NCBI RefSeq assembly: GCF_003390925.1
Contig: NZ_QUBS01000089.1
Coordinates: 62,001-126,000 of the forward strand
Direction of reading: 5' to 3'
Origin: Trinickia diaoshuihuensis
GTDB lineage: Bacteria > Pseudomonadota > Gammaproteobacteria > Burkholderiales > Burkholderiaceae
Length of the DNA: 64,000 nt
Shown: positions 54,997-63,799 of the stretch, in pieces
How positions within the stretch are numbered: the stretch's first letter is position 1
Layout of the letters: every line of letters begins with the position of its first letter
Program-made: the position numbers and the translations under genes
Notes under the pieces: model-generated
Told to the model about the DNA's origin: nothing
Database searches by the model: none
Seen by the model: only the letters and a program-made list of their open reading frames with translations

Positions 54997-56764
54997 ACGA
55001 CGGACAACGCATTTGTTCACCCTTGTCTTGCGGCAGGCTGGTCCAGAACGAACGGTATTCAGCGCATTCGGTCATCAATTGCCGATGAGTACCGATTCCA
55101 GCCAAGCTTCCACCGGACAGGAACACCACCTGGTCGGCCGCGATGACGTTGGCTATGCGGTGGGTGATCATGACGAGGGTCGTACGCGGCCCGAGACGCT
55201 CGCGCAGCATTGCAATGCCAAGAACATCGCTCCTCGGATCGAGTCCGGACGTCGTTTCGTCAAGGATGATCGCAGGGACGGCCACGCCCATTAATCGCGC
55301 AAGCTCGACTTTTTGCACCTGCCCACCCGATAGATAGGCCCCGCCTTCACCGACCGCGGCCTCCAGGTCGATACTTTGTTCCTCCTTGCGGAAGGCGAGG
55401 CGCTCGAGTAAATGAACCGCCTCGGCATCGCTCAACTGCGATGGGAAGTAGCGGACATTTTCCCTCAGTGAGCGATTGAAAAGGGTTACTTCCTGCGGCA
55501 CATACAAAGCGTGTCGGCTGCGTTCGAGTACGTCGATGTCGTATAGGTTGACTCCATCGTAATCGATCTTGCCTTCGTCCGGAGGTAGCAAGCCTGCAAT
55601 CACTCTGGCCAGCGTGGACTTGCCTGATCCGTTATGACCAACGATCGCGGTGAAACTGCCGGCAGGGAGGTCGAAAGACATCGACTTGAGCGCGAACTGG
55701 TTCGTCCTACTCAGGGCGATTTGTCGGACCGAGATTTGCGCGGCGCGGGCATCCAGTGCCGGAGGCTCGGTGTCGCTGACCTCTTGCGCTAGCGGTGCGA
55801 TTTCGAGTGTTTCCCGCAGATTGGCAAATGCAGCACCGGCCTGATGCAGCACGAAGCCATACGATCCTAGGGGCAGGGCGAACTGAAGCGCATAGGTTTG
55901 CAGCAACATGAAATCGCCGAGTGTGATCCGGCCATGGCGGATATCGTGAACGCACATCACGAACATCAGGGCCATGCCGACAGCGATAATGCCGTATTGG
56001 CGGATGGCGGCCGACGTGAGCAGCCAGGAGCGGCGCCAGTCGACCTCCAGCCGCGAATGCGCCGCGGCCCCCACGTAACCGATCTCGCGACTGACTGCGC
56101 CGTTGTAGACAACGCGAGGCGCGTTTCTGAGTACGTCGCCGAGGGACGCCGACAACGCCCCCGCGGCCTGATTGGTCGATTCCGCGCTTTTTTCATACTG
56201 CTCGGCTGATAGGTGCGAAAAGACGAAATACGCAGCTAGGACAGAAAAGAGCACTGCCGTGTATTGAACCGGCACTAGGACGGAGATCAGCACGAGCGCC
56301 GCGGCCAGTTGAATCATCACGGGTGCAATCTTCCATAGCACGCCTTCGACGATGACCTGGAGGCTGAACGGTAAGCGTTCGAGCAAGCCTTGTATGTAAC
56401 CGCTATCCGCCGACGAGCGGTTGGCCAGCGACGGAAGCTGTACGCCGAGCGCTCGTATCATCAAGACATTGGACATCTGGTTGACGATCCTGTTGGTATA
56501 GGCCAAGACAGCGGCCGACGACACGGCGGACCCCGACCAGAGGAGGGCGAAGAGCACGACGTATGCCGACGTTGCGAACAGATTGAAATCCGGGCGCGAC
56601 ATCGAGTCCACTGCCAGCTTCAACGTGAAGGGCCCCAGTAGCATGGCAATCGACGTAAACAGTTCGATCGTCACGCCCCAAACGACATATTTCCTCGCAT
56701 GCGTTTCTTTCTCTAGCATCACGCGGATGCTGTCTGCTAAGGATCGAAGTACCGATAGATTCAT
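54995..56764 (-). CDS. capD: Lasso peptide ABC exporter (CapD/McjD type)
   Basis: 589 residues. One-chain half transporter: six membrane segments within about 25-300, then an ATPase domain with Walker A GHNGSGKS (376-383), signature YLSGGQVQKVELARLM, and Walker B AIILDETTSGLDP. CapD/McjD exporters pump the mature lasso peptide out and give self-immunity. It lies 24 bp after the cyclase gene, last in the precursor-protease-cyclase-exporter order of capistruin. It is intact even though the cyclase gene appears frameshifted. Confidence 0.92.
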   Translation of the reverse strand: MNLSVLRSLADSIRVMLEKETHARKYVVWGVTIELFTSIAMLLGPFTLKLAVDSMSRPDFNLFATSAYVVLFALLWSGSAVSSAAVLAYTNRIVNQMSNVLMIRALGVQLPSLANRSSADSGYIQGLLERLPFSLQVIVEGVLWKIAPVMIQLAAALVLISVLVPVQYTAVLFSVLAAYFVFSHLSAEQYEKSAESTNQAAGALSASLGDVLRNAPRVVYNGAVSREIGYVGAAAHSRLEVDWRRSWLLTSAAIRQYGIIAVGMALMFVMCVHDIRHGRITLGDFMLLQTYALQFALPLGSYGFVLHQAGAAFANLRETLEIAPLAQEVSDTEPPALDARAAQISVRQIALSRTNQFALKSMSFDLPAGSFTAIVGHNGSGKSTLARVIAGLLPPDEGKIDYDGVNLYDIDVLERSRHALYVPQEVTLFNRSLRENVRYFPSQLSDAEAVHLLERLAFRKEEQSIDLEAAVGEGGAYLSGGQVQKVELARLMGVAVPAIILDETTSGLDPRSDVLGIAMLRERLGPRTTLVMITHRIANVIAADQVVFLSGGSLAGIGTHRQLMTECAEYRSFWTSLPQDKGEQMRCPS

Positions 56765-56788
56765 GCCGAGTAGACTCCAGGCGGTCGA

Positions 56789-58563
56789 TCAACAAGGCGA
56801 CCCCGGCCGGGACGCTATGAATTTTTGCCAGGACGCGCAATAAATCTCCACGCATCCCAGCAGGGCGAGGCTGATTGCAGCCGTGCCCTGCCCGACCTGA
56901 ACGGCCTTAAGCGCCCGTCGCACTTCGAGTTCGTCAATCCTGCCCGCTTGCATCAGAACACCGTTATGGACGAGTTCATGGAATGCGTCACGGTTGGAGC
57001 GGATTCCGTTGATGAAGCCAACATCGAATGTTCCCTTCGTCCTGCGCCTCAGCACGTCAATCGGTGTGATTTTCTCTGCGATTTTTCGCAATACGATCCG
57101 ATCGTTTCGCTCATCGAAGCTGGCGTAGCTCCTGATATTCGCAGCCGCTTCAACGATGGGCTGAGCAAGGAATGGATTGATTCTGCGCGTGATGAAAAGA
57201 TCCGTAACAGGCGTCATCACGGATAGAAACTGGTCAAGCTCCTGTTGCGAAAAGTGGCAATCACCGGGCTCATGTGGCGACCAGCTATGTGAACGAACAC
57301 TTGTTACGCAGCGGTCAAGCGGGTGGAGCAGCCTAGACATCGTCTCACTGGATGTCCTTGCATCGCTGCGGAAAACACGTCGCCTGGCTTCGAGTTTCGC
57401 GGCCATCAACAAGATTCTGGGAATCGATTCGTTGTGTAACAAGGCCAGCTTCCCGGCCGTTTGCAGCGCAAACGACCAACCCCGGTCTCGCAGTGCATCG
57501 AGGACAGCCCGGACGTCAGGCACTGCGTTGAATAGCAAATCGCCGCCTTGGCCTTCGAGCAACACTGACGATGGTCCAACCGCTTGCGAAATAGCCTTGT
57601 CGATACCGAGAAACAACATATCTTGGCTCAAGCTGGACGGCGGGTTTGCCGAGACGAGGTTTGAAAATGGCAGGCACGAATCGACATCTATACAAACCAG
57701 TTCCGCGCCGATGGAATCGGCGACTTGCGTCGCCATGCTCCGTTCGTTGAACTCGGGTGACGACGTTGAGAACAGATGGATGGCCCGAAGCGGGTATCCG
57801 GACCGAGGGCCTTTCGCAGGAAAATAGCACCGGACGATGAGTCGACTCCGCCGGATATCGCCGCGCAGACGTTGGGATAGCCTTCCGCGATGCTCGAATA
57901 CACGTCGCCTATTGCTTCCGCACAGACTAAGTCTATGTCTGGAACGCATACCCGCGAGGACCGCCAAACGCGCTCGATCACGCACTTTCCGCTAAGGTCG
58001 ATGACGAGTGCACAGCCAGGTGGGACCACCTTGATGTCAGAAAATGCGGTTTCTCCGATGGGGCCGAACTGGGTCGTTGCGAATTCGCTTAGATAATTCA
58101 GGTTCCAACGTATTGAGGTATGTTTGAGCAGATTCTCCACGCTCGTATCGATCTGAATGTCTCCATTTGTGTCGGCAGTGTAATAGAGCCTTACAGAATA
58201 TAAGGGGTCGGCCATGAAAAGGCGGCGTGAAGAAATCATCTCATCAAGTACGAGAATATATGCTCCCCACGCGACATCAAGGATAACGTCTACCGCCTCT
58301 GAGAAGTTTTTTGCTTGTTGTAGCTTGCTTCTTATCCGGAGGTATGATGTTTTCGTCCGGATTTTTCCGAAGTCGCTGATTGTCAGCAACTTCGCGGATA
58401 CGGCTCGATTGTCGCGGCCCTGATCAAGCAGGACGTCGCTATACCGCGATGCGATCTGGTCTAGCCAAGCATGACGACTAAGTGTCCACGCGGGATTGCC
58501 CGGTTTGTCCGTATCGCGGTGTTCGAAAGATTTCGCCATAGCTTTTTTTAAGATTCTGTTCAT
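56789..58563 (-). pseudogene. capC: Lasso peptide cyclase (asparagine-synthetase-like), frameshifted
   Basis: Two overlapping frames together make one CapC/McjC-type macrolactam synthetase of ~590 residues. The first frame (start 58563 or 58539; an upstream start is possible) covers the amidotransferase-like half and reaches the ATP-binding motif AAISGGVDSSSGAIFLRKAL. Continuation, YPLRAIHLFSTSSPEFNERS, lies in a second frame that runs to 56789 and includes VLLEGQGGDLLF. The break is near 57790-57815, where one missing base (or two extra) would explain it; a leftover frame of ~35 residues follows in frame one. It could be a true mutation, a sequencing error, or programmed frameshifting. The cyclase forms the Gly1-Asp9 ring by adenylating the Asp. 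Confidence 0.8.
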
Positions 58564-59203
58564 CTCCGTATACACGTTTGTCAATTTCGACCCAAGCATG
58601 CGCCACAAAAGGAGTGGGGCGCACCCCAATGACCAATTGGGCCGGAATATTGGCGTGCCTCAAATGCGTGGTGAGTGAAAACGATAACGGTAGACAAGTG
58701 ACAGGAAACGGTGACCACATTGAGGCGCTTAGGTAGCGCTCAAGAACTTTGCGTAGATCTATTTCTCTCGCTGCAAGGCTGTTGCGAGGAAGCGGTCGCA
58801 ATCTTTCAAGTGAGAGGAGCGCGCTAAAGCCAAATGCCTTCAACATCGCTACGCTTTTGATAATTTGAAGAAAGGGTATGGTTTCGAACCTCGAAACGCT
58901 GCGCCTCCCGAGTGTTCGGCTTCCCCAGGCGCCCGTGTCGAACGTTTCGAACGTCATGGTTCGATAGTCAGAGATTTGCTCATGTTTTCCTGATGGTGGT
59001 TGGGATGATCTCGGATGAATTATTTTATCGGTGATCAATGGTTGTAGCGATGCCGGTATATTGTGGTGTCGAAGATCAAGATAATATGAGGCAAATGATT
59101 TTGCACATGCGTCATCATATAGAAGATAGCATGATCTTTTTAGATCAAGCACGACGATCATATGATTGAATAAGGCTATCCTGCAGTGGCTTGAGACAGT
59201 CAT
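58478..59203 (-). CDS. capB: Lasso peptide leader peptidase (CapB/McjB type)
   Basis: 241 residues from the ATG at 59203; alternative ATG at 59161. The N-terminal half is a PqqD-like leader-recognition region (LFNHMIVVLDLKRSCYLLYD). The C-terminal half is the transglutaminase-like protease with C170 in FPVTCLPLSFSL, H202 in VAHAWVEIDKRVYG and D214 in YGDEQN, the expected Cys-His-Asp triad. It removes the leader so the cyclase can act. The open frame continues upstream through the precursor gene in another frame, so a start at 59464 is rejected. Base composition is AT-richer than flanking genes. It overlaps the cyclase gene. Confidence 0.9.
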   Translation of the reverse strand: MTVSSHCRIALFNHMIVVLDLKRSCYLLYDDACAKSFASYYLDLRHHNIPASLQPLITDKIIHPRSSQPPSGKHEQISDYRTMTFETFDTGAWGSRTLGRRSVSRFETIPFLQIIKSVAMLKAFGFSALLSLERLRPLPRNSLAAREIDLRKVLERYLSASMWSPFPVTCLPLSFSLTTHLRHANIPAQLVIGVRPTPFVAHAWVEIDKRVYGDEQNLKKSYGEIFRTPRYGQTGQSRVDT

Positions 59204-59244
59204 TCGATTATTTCGTTGTGAATCGGATGAATCGAAACGATCCA

Positions 59245-59263
59245 GTGGGACCATAGGTCCCAC
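59245..59263 (-). promoter_or_regulatory. Hairpin between lasso precursor and capB
   Basis: GTGGGACC (59245-59252) and GGTCCCAC (59256-59263) form a perfect 8-bp stem with a 3-base loop in the gap after the precursor stop. No T-run follows in the minus direction. Such intergenic stems in lasso clusters allow much precursor mRNA and less of the enzyme genes. Confidence 0.7.
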
Positions 59264-59277
59264 CGAGGCCGGCGTAA

Positions 59278-59409
59278 TTACTTTAGGCCGGTCCTGGAAA
59301 CCACTCGGCCGTCCGGGGTCTGGAACCCCGGTCTGCCATGGGTTGAGGTAACCGCATTTAGCGAGATGCCTGCGGTGAGCCCGAAAAACATACGAAACAG
59401 TCGAAGCAT
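59278..59409 (-). CDS. capA: Capistruin-like lasso peptide precursor
   Basis: 43 residues, starting at an ATG preceded by AGGAGG at ideal spacing and ending with TAA at 59280-59278. The leader MLRLFRMFFGLTAGISLNAV ends in TSTH, with the Thr at -2 that leader peptidases need. The 19-residue core is GRPGFQTPDGRVVSRTGLK. Capistruin is GTPGFQTPDARVISRFGFN: same length, Gly1, Asp9, and both Arg11 and Arg15 that lock the tail in the ring. Differences are at positions 2, 10, 13, 16, 18 and 19. The ring is expected between Gly1 and Asp9. Capistruin inhibits bacterial RNA polymerase, so an antibacterial role is likely. Confidence 0.95.
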   Translation of the reverse strand: MLRLFRMFFGLTAGISLNAVTSTHGRPGFQTPDGRVVSRTGLK

Positions 59410-59413
59410 TGCA

Positions 59414-59427
59414 ACCTCCTATGAGGT
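59414..59427 (-). promoter_or_regulatory. Small hairpin covering the capA ribosome-binding site
   Basis: ACCTC and GAGGT (59414-59418 and 59423-59427) form a 5-bp stem with a 4-base loop. On the minus strand it includes the GGAGG ribosome-binding site of capA. It may damp translation, but a stem this short is weak. Confidence 0.3.
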
Positions 59428-59483
59428 GAAAGAGATCGTTGCATGGCGCACATGACAGCGACACGTGGTGTTGCTGTAATAAA

Positions 59484-59513
59484 AATGTAAGGTATTGTTG
59501 AGGTGAAGCGCAA
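59484..59513 (-). promoter_or_regulatory. Possible promoter of the lasso operon
   Basis: On the minus strand TTGCGC (59513-59508) is followed after 18 bases by TACATT (59489-59484), a plausible sigma-70 pair within AT-rich DNA, about 75 bases before the capA start. Low confidence without transcription data. Confidence 0.3.
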
Positions 59514-60034
59514 CAAAAAATTGATCATCTCGTGCGTCTGCGCCCTCTCGCCAAGCGCTCCCGCTCATCCGCGAAAAGCAGAAGAAGTTTCGGCTGACCG
59601 TCAAAGAATCTATTAAGCCATTGATAAAAAAGACGAATCGATTTATGCGGAAGTGGTGCGCTCGCTTGTTAAGTGACGATCAAAGGGCTCCGATATATTC
59701 ATGAATTCGCTTTGTCTCTCGCTGCATAGCAGCTATTGCGCATAAGAAATGGAGCACTAAATTCGAGATATGGCAGAGCTGTGCGTCGATAGCCGGCGGG
59801 GAAGGCGGATGCTTCTGGGGATCGCGCCCAATACATGGCAGGAACTGACGCCTGCAAAAGCGTACATCCAATTTCGAGGAAGTCTGACGGCCACGCTTCT
59901 CGAGGCCCATGTGTCAGTCATCAATTCGTCATAGGCAACCCCCGATAATCACGCCAAACGAAATTAAAGATTCACTACATACGAACGTTGCGCGCGGCGA
60001 GGGCCGTGCGACAAACCACGCATCGGGGTTCCAA
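59514..60034. other. AT-rich intergenic region, no supported gene
   Basis: About 520 bp between the lasso promoter and the CheA-like kinase. It is AT-richer than the rest of the window. Short open frames on both strands have no recognisable family and no good ribosome-binding site. It probably holds the divergent promoters and marks the edge of a transferred segment. No repeats or att-like sites were recognised. Confidence 0.5.
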
Positions 60035-62422
60035 ATGACGATACGTCATCGCATCACCTTATTGGTGCTGCTCATGTTCGTCGCGCTCGCGGCGATCGGC
60101 GGCTATGCGACCTATCAAGCACGACGCAGCGCCGGCGAAGTGCGCGCGGTCACTCAGGGCGTCGTGCCGAGCGCGCTCGCATCCGCGGATCTCGTCTCCG
60201 AAGTCAAAGACGTTCAGCTCGCGACGATGACGCTCGTCTACGCCCCTGACGCGAACATGGTCTCGCAGGCTCAAGAGCAGTTGAAAGCGAAGGAAGCCGC
60301 GCTGCGCCAAGCCATAGAAGTGCAAGCGCAAGCCGCGGCAAGCCATGCGCAGAAGGGCCTTGTCACGCAAGCGCGGGAAAGCATCGCGAATTACTTTGCG
60401 GCCATCGATCAGACCGTGCAGATGAAGGCCTCGGGCAAGGACGCACTCGCGCAAGCCTTCCTATTCGCCGACGTCGGCGAATACCGCAACGAACTCGAAG
60501 GCATCGTCGAGACGATGCGCATCGAGAAGAATCGCCAGAAGGACGCCGCGATCGGCGCGCTGAACGGCATGCTCGCCACGACGACGACCGCGATCGGCGG
60601 TGCCACGGCCGCGGCGATCGCGCTGCTGACCATCGTCGGCGTCTTGCTGTACCGCCAGATCACGCGCCCGCTCACGCGCATGCAAGCTGAAATGAGCGAA
60701 ATTGCGTCGAGCCAGGATTTCGCGCGACGCGTGCCCGTTGCACGGATGGATGAGATCGGCCGCTCGATCGTCGCGTTCAACGACATGATCGAGAAGATCG
60801 AGCAAAGCTCGATGCAACTCAAACAAAAGACGGCCGACATTCAAGCGATGCTGCAGAACATGCAGCAAGGCATCTTGACGGTGGTCGATAACGGCCTCGT
60901 ACATGGCGAATATTCGGCCTATCTCGAAGCCATCTTCGAGACGGAAGACATTGCCGGGCGCGACGTGATGTCGCTCGTATTCGACGATACGAGCCTCGAC
61001 GCCGATACCCGCTCGCAAGTGCAAGCCGCGATTCACGCATGCATCGGCGAGGATGCCATCAATTTTTCGTTCAACGAACACCTGCTCGTCAACGAAGTAG
61101 CAAAAACGATGGCCGACGGCCGCGTCAAGACGCTCGATTTGAGTTGGTCGGCCATTACCGACGAAACCGATACGGTCATGCGCCTGATGCTGTGCGTGCG
61201 CGACGTGACCGAGCTGCGCCGCCTGACGGCGGAATCGACCGAGCAAAAGCGCCAGCTCGAAATGATCGGCGAGATTCTGGCCGTCAGCCAGGAGAAATTC
61301 CATCAGTTCGTCGAGAGCGCGAAGGGCTTCATTCACGAGAACGAACGCATCATCGGCCAGCATGAACATGCCGACGAATCGGCCGTCGCCGAGCTGTTCC
61401 GCAACATGCACACGATCAAGGGCAACGCACGCACCTACGGTCTGCGGCATCTGACGAGCATCGTCCACGAGGCGGAGCAGCGCTACGACGAAATGCGCCG
61501 CCTCGGCGCAGGCGAGGCTTGGGACCGCGAAGCGTCGATCGCCGAGTTGGCGCGCGTGAAACAGGCCGTCGAACATTACGCGACGATCAATGAAGTCAAT
61601 CTGGGCCGCAAGGGCCCGGGCGGTGCGGCGCATCGCGCACAAGGCGGTCGATACATGGTCGTCGATCGGTCCCATATCGACGACAGTCTGAATCTGGTGG
61701 AGTCGGTGAACGACAACGATTTGGCAGGCCTCGTCGCGATGCGCGACGCCGTGCGCCGCACGCTGCGTCTGCTCGATACCGAGAGCTTCGGCGAAGCACT
61801 GTCGGGACCGATGGAGTCGTTGCCTTCGCTGGCCAAGGAACTCGGCAAGAGTGCACCGACGGTTGTCATCGACGACAACGGCTATCGCCTGCGCCGCCAC
61901 GCGAGCGCGGCGCTGCGCGACGTTTTCGTGCACCTGCTGCGCAATAGCGTCGATCATGGTATCGAGCCCGCCGAGGAGCGCGTGGCCGCGGGCAAGCGCG
62001 AGGCCGGGACGATCGAGATCGAAGTGGGCGTCGATGCGGGCGCGCTGCAACTGACGCTCAGCGACGACGGCCGCGGTCTCGCGCTGGCCCGGATTCGTGC
62101 GATCGCCGCGGAGCGCGGTTGGATTGCCGCGGACGAGTCGATCGACGACGAAGCCGTTGCCCGCTTCATCTTCCGTGCCGGTTTCTCGACGGCCAAGACC
62201 GTCACCGAGGTGTCGGGGCGCGGCGTGGGGATGGATGCCGTCAAGGAGATGCTCGAGCGCGAGCATGGCCGTATCGAATTGCGCTTTACGGACGATCGGC
62301 GCGGCGCGGATTTCCGCCGCTTTCAAACGATCGTGCATCTGCCCGAGTCGTGGGCCGTCGATAGCCTCGGTGCGCCGGTGGGTCGGGACACGAAGGCCGC
62401 CCGCGACGATGCGCTCGCGTGA
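60035..62422 (+). CDS. CheA-like sensor kinase with HAMP and HPt domains
   Basis: 795 residues from the ATG at 60035; the open frame reaches 59909 but that part is not protein-like. A membrane segment at 8-26, a periplasmic helical sensor domain (about 30-180), a second membrane segment at about 185-205, and a HAMP domain (IIe-Thr-Arg-Pro-Leu at ~210) form the receptor part. A PAS-like region follows (about 275-390). The HPt domain carries H459 in MHTIKGNARTYGL. The CheA-type ATPase has VHLLRNSVDHGIEPAEERVA, LTLSDDGRGLAL and SGRGVGMDAVKEM. I see no C-terminal CheW-like (P5) domain. It starts a chemosensory-type operon. Confidence 0.9.
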   Translation: MTIRHRITLLVLLMFVALAAIGGYATYQARRSAGEVRAVTQGVVPSALASADLVSEVKDVQLATMTLVYAPDANMVSQAQEQLKAKEAALRQAIEVQAQAAASHAQKGLVTQARESIANYFAAIDQTVQMKASGKDALAQAFLFADVGEYRNELEGIVETMRIEKNRQKDAAIGALNGMLATTTTAIGGATAAAIALLTIVGVLLYRQITRPLTRMQAEMSEIASSQDFARRVPVARMDEIGRSIVAFNDMIEKIEQSSMQLKQKTADIQAMLQNMQQGILTVVDNGLVHGEYSAYLEAIFETEDIAGRDVMSLVFDDTSLDADTRSQVQAAIHACIGEDAINFSFNEHLLVNEVAKTMADGRVKTLDLSWSAITDETDTVMRLMLCVRDVTELRRLTAESTEQKRQLEMIGEILAVSQEKFHQFVESAKGFIHENERIIGQHEHADESAVAELFRNMHTIKGNARTYGLRHLTSIVHEAEQRYDEMRRLGAGEAWDREASIAELARVKQAVEHYATINEVNLGRKGPGGAAHRAQGGRYMVVDRSHIDDSLNLVESVNDNDLAGLVAMRDAVRRTLRLLDTESFGEALSGPMESLPSLAKELGKSAPTVVIDDNGYRLRRHASAALRDVFVHLLRNSVDHGIEPAEERVAAGKREAGTIEIEVGVDAGALQLTLSDDGRGLALARIRAIAAERGWIAADESIDDEAVARFIFRAGFSTAKTVTEVSGRGVGMDAVKEMLEREHGRIELRFTDDRRGADFRRFQTIVHLPESWAVDSLGAPVGRDTKAARDDALA

Positions 62423-62485
62423 ATCGGGCGAGACGAGGCGCATGGGCGAAGCGAGCAAGACTAGCGGTTCGAGTTGGGGAAAGCT

Positions 62486-63235
62486 GTGGTTCTAACGGAA
62501 TGGATGGGGGCGGGGGCGGGGGCGGTGCTCGGCTTGCTCGCGGTGGCGGCGATAGCGGCATGGGCCGGCGCCAAGCGCGCAAGCGCGAACGCGTCGCGCA
62601 AGCAAGACGAGGCGATCGCGCGCCTGAACGAAGCGCATGTGCAAGAGCGTTCGCGCGCCGCCGCCGAGATGGCCGCGCGCGAGGCGAGGCTCGCCGAGCT
62701 TGGCGCGGAAAACAGCCGCTTGGCCGAATCGCTCGCGCGCGAGTCCGATGAGCTTGCCCAAGCGCGGGCGGCGCTTGAATCGGCGCAAGCGCGCCGCGAC
62801 GATCTGCTTGCCCATGCCAACAAGATCGAGGCGGAGGCGGCGCGGCTCAAGCAGTTCTCGGCGACGTTCGAGCGCTGGCACGAGCAGATGATTTCGCTGA
62901 TGTCCCAAAACCAGGACATGCACAATAAGAACCACGAGCTTGCGCGCATCGTCAATCACGTGCTGATGGTGTCGCTCAATGCGTCGATCGAAGCGGCGCG
63001 CGCGGGCGCGGCGGGACGCGGCTTTTCGATCGTGGCGGGCGAGGTTCGCGCGCTCGCGACGCGTTCGCAGGAGTTGTCCAAGAGCTATCGCGATAGCCTC
63101 GATCGCAACGACCTCGTGACGACGGCGACGTTCCAAGACATCCAAGCGGGCGGCAAGATGATCACGGCGGCGCTCGCGAGCGTCGAGGCGCTCGCCGCGC
63201 AATTCGAATCGAAGCTCGAGAGGCGGGCGACGTGA
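62486..63235 (+). CDS. Miniature MCP-like signalling protein
   Basis: 249 residues from the GTG at 62486, with GGGGA six bases upstream; a TTG at 62474 is also possible. It has one membrane segment near residues 10-25, then a long coiled coil (about 30-140), then a short chemoreceptor signalling hairpin: MVSLNASIEAARAGAAGRGF followed by SIVAGEVRALATRSQELS. There is no periplasmic ligand domain and almost no methylation helices. It may organise or report to the upstream kinase. Its stop overlaps the next start (GTGA). Confidence 0.85.
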   Translation: MVLTEWMGAGAGAVLGLLAVAAIAAWAGAKRASANASRKQDEAIARLNEAHVQERSRAAAEMAAREARLAELGAENSRLAESLARESDELAQARAALESAQARRDDLLAHANKIEAEAARLKQFSATFERWHEQMISLMSQNQDMHNKNHELARIVNHVLMVSLNASIEAARAGAAGRGFSIVAGEVRALATRSQELSKSYRDSLDRNDLVTTATFQDIQAGGKMITAALASVEALAAQFESKLERRAT

Positions 63236-63768
63236 TTACTCACGCGGCGCTGGACAGTCTTGAGCGGATTTTCTTTCAAGCGGCGCGCACGCGTTTGGCC
63301 GTCGATGCGAGCCATGCCTGCGAGATCGCGCGGGTGGTCCGTCAAGACGACAGGGGGCCCAGCGCGGAGGTGATCGTGCTGACGATCGCGTCGATCGACT
63401 TTCGCATCGTGCTGCTGTTGCAGTTCGCCGACGACGACGCCACGCGCGGCTACTACGCGGGCCAGGGCGCCGGCCGTTCGCTGCGAGAGAGCGCGATGGA
63501 AATCGGCAACTTGTGCTGCGGCGCGATCAATCAACAGCTCGTCGAGCATTTTCCCGACCTCGGTATGTCCACGCCTTATGCATTATCGAGCGATTGCATG
63601 GGCTATTTGAACGAGCTCGATCCGCAGCACGTTGCCGCCTACGACATCACGATCGAGGAGACGGCGCGGCTGCGCGCGACGTTGTGCGTATGCGCGCAAC
63701 GCTCGCTGGACTTCGTCGCGCAGGTGGCCGACGTGCAAGAGAACACCGGCGAACTCGAGCTGTTCTGA
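63232..63768 (+). CDS. Unknown protein of a chemosensory operon
   Basis: 178 residues from a GTG overlapping the MCP-like stop. No family is certain. The mix of strand-helix segments with ESAMEIGNLCCGAINQQLVE recalls CheC/CheX-type phosphatase helices (where ExxNxxxN motifs act), so a CheX-like role is possible. It is otherwise unfamiliar. The C-terminus is acidic (VQENTGELELF). Position between an MCP-like protein and a response regulator supports a signalling role. It lies 31 bp before the receiver gene. Confidence 0.75.
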   Translation: MITHAALDSLERIFFQAARTRLAVDASHACEIARVVRQDDRGPSAEVIVLTIASIDFRIVLLLQFADDDATRGYYAGQGAGRSLRESAMEIGNLCCGAINQQLVEHFPDLGMSTPYALSSDCMGYLNELDPQHVAAYDITIEETARLRATLCVCAQRSLDFVAQVADVQENTGELELF

Positions 63769-63799
63769 GCGGCGCACGGCATCGCGAAGGTAGTGACGC

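Noticed and set aside
57688-57985. Two separate cyclase proteins instead of one broken gene
   Set aside because: The frames meet exactly at the point where one continuous asparagine-synthetase-like domain would continue.
59204-59464. Upstream extension of the capB open frame
   Set aside because: It overlaps capA in another frame and lacks a ribosome-binding site; the conserved protein starts near 59203.
59680-59910. 76-residue minus-strand open frame in the gap before the CheA-like kinase
   Set aside because: No family, no ribosome-binding site, composition like random frames.
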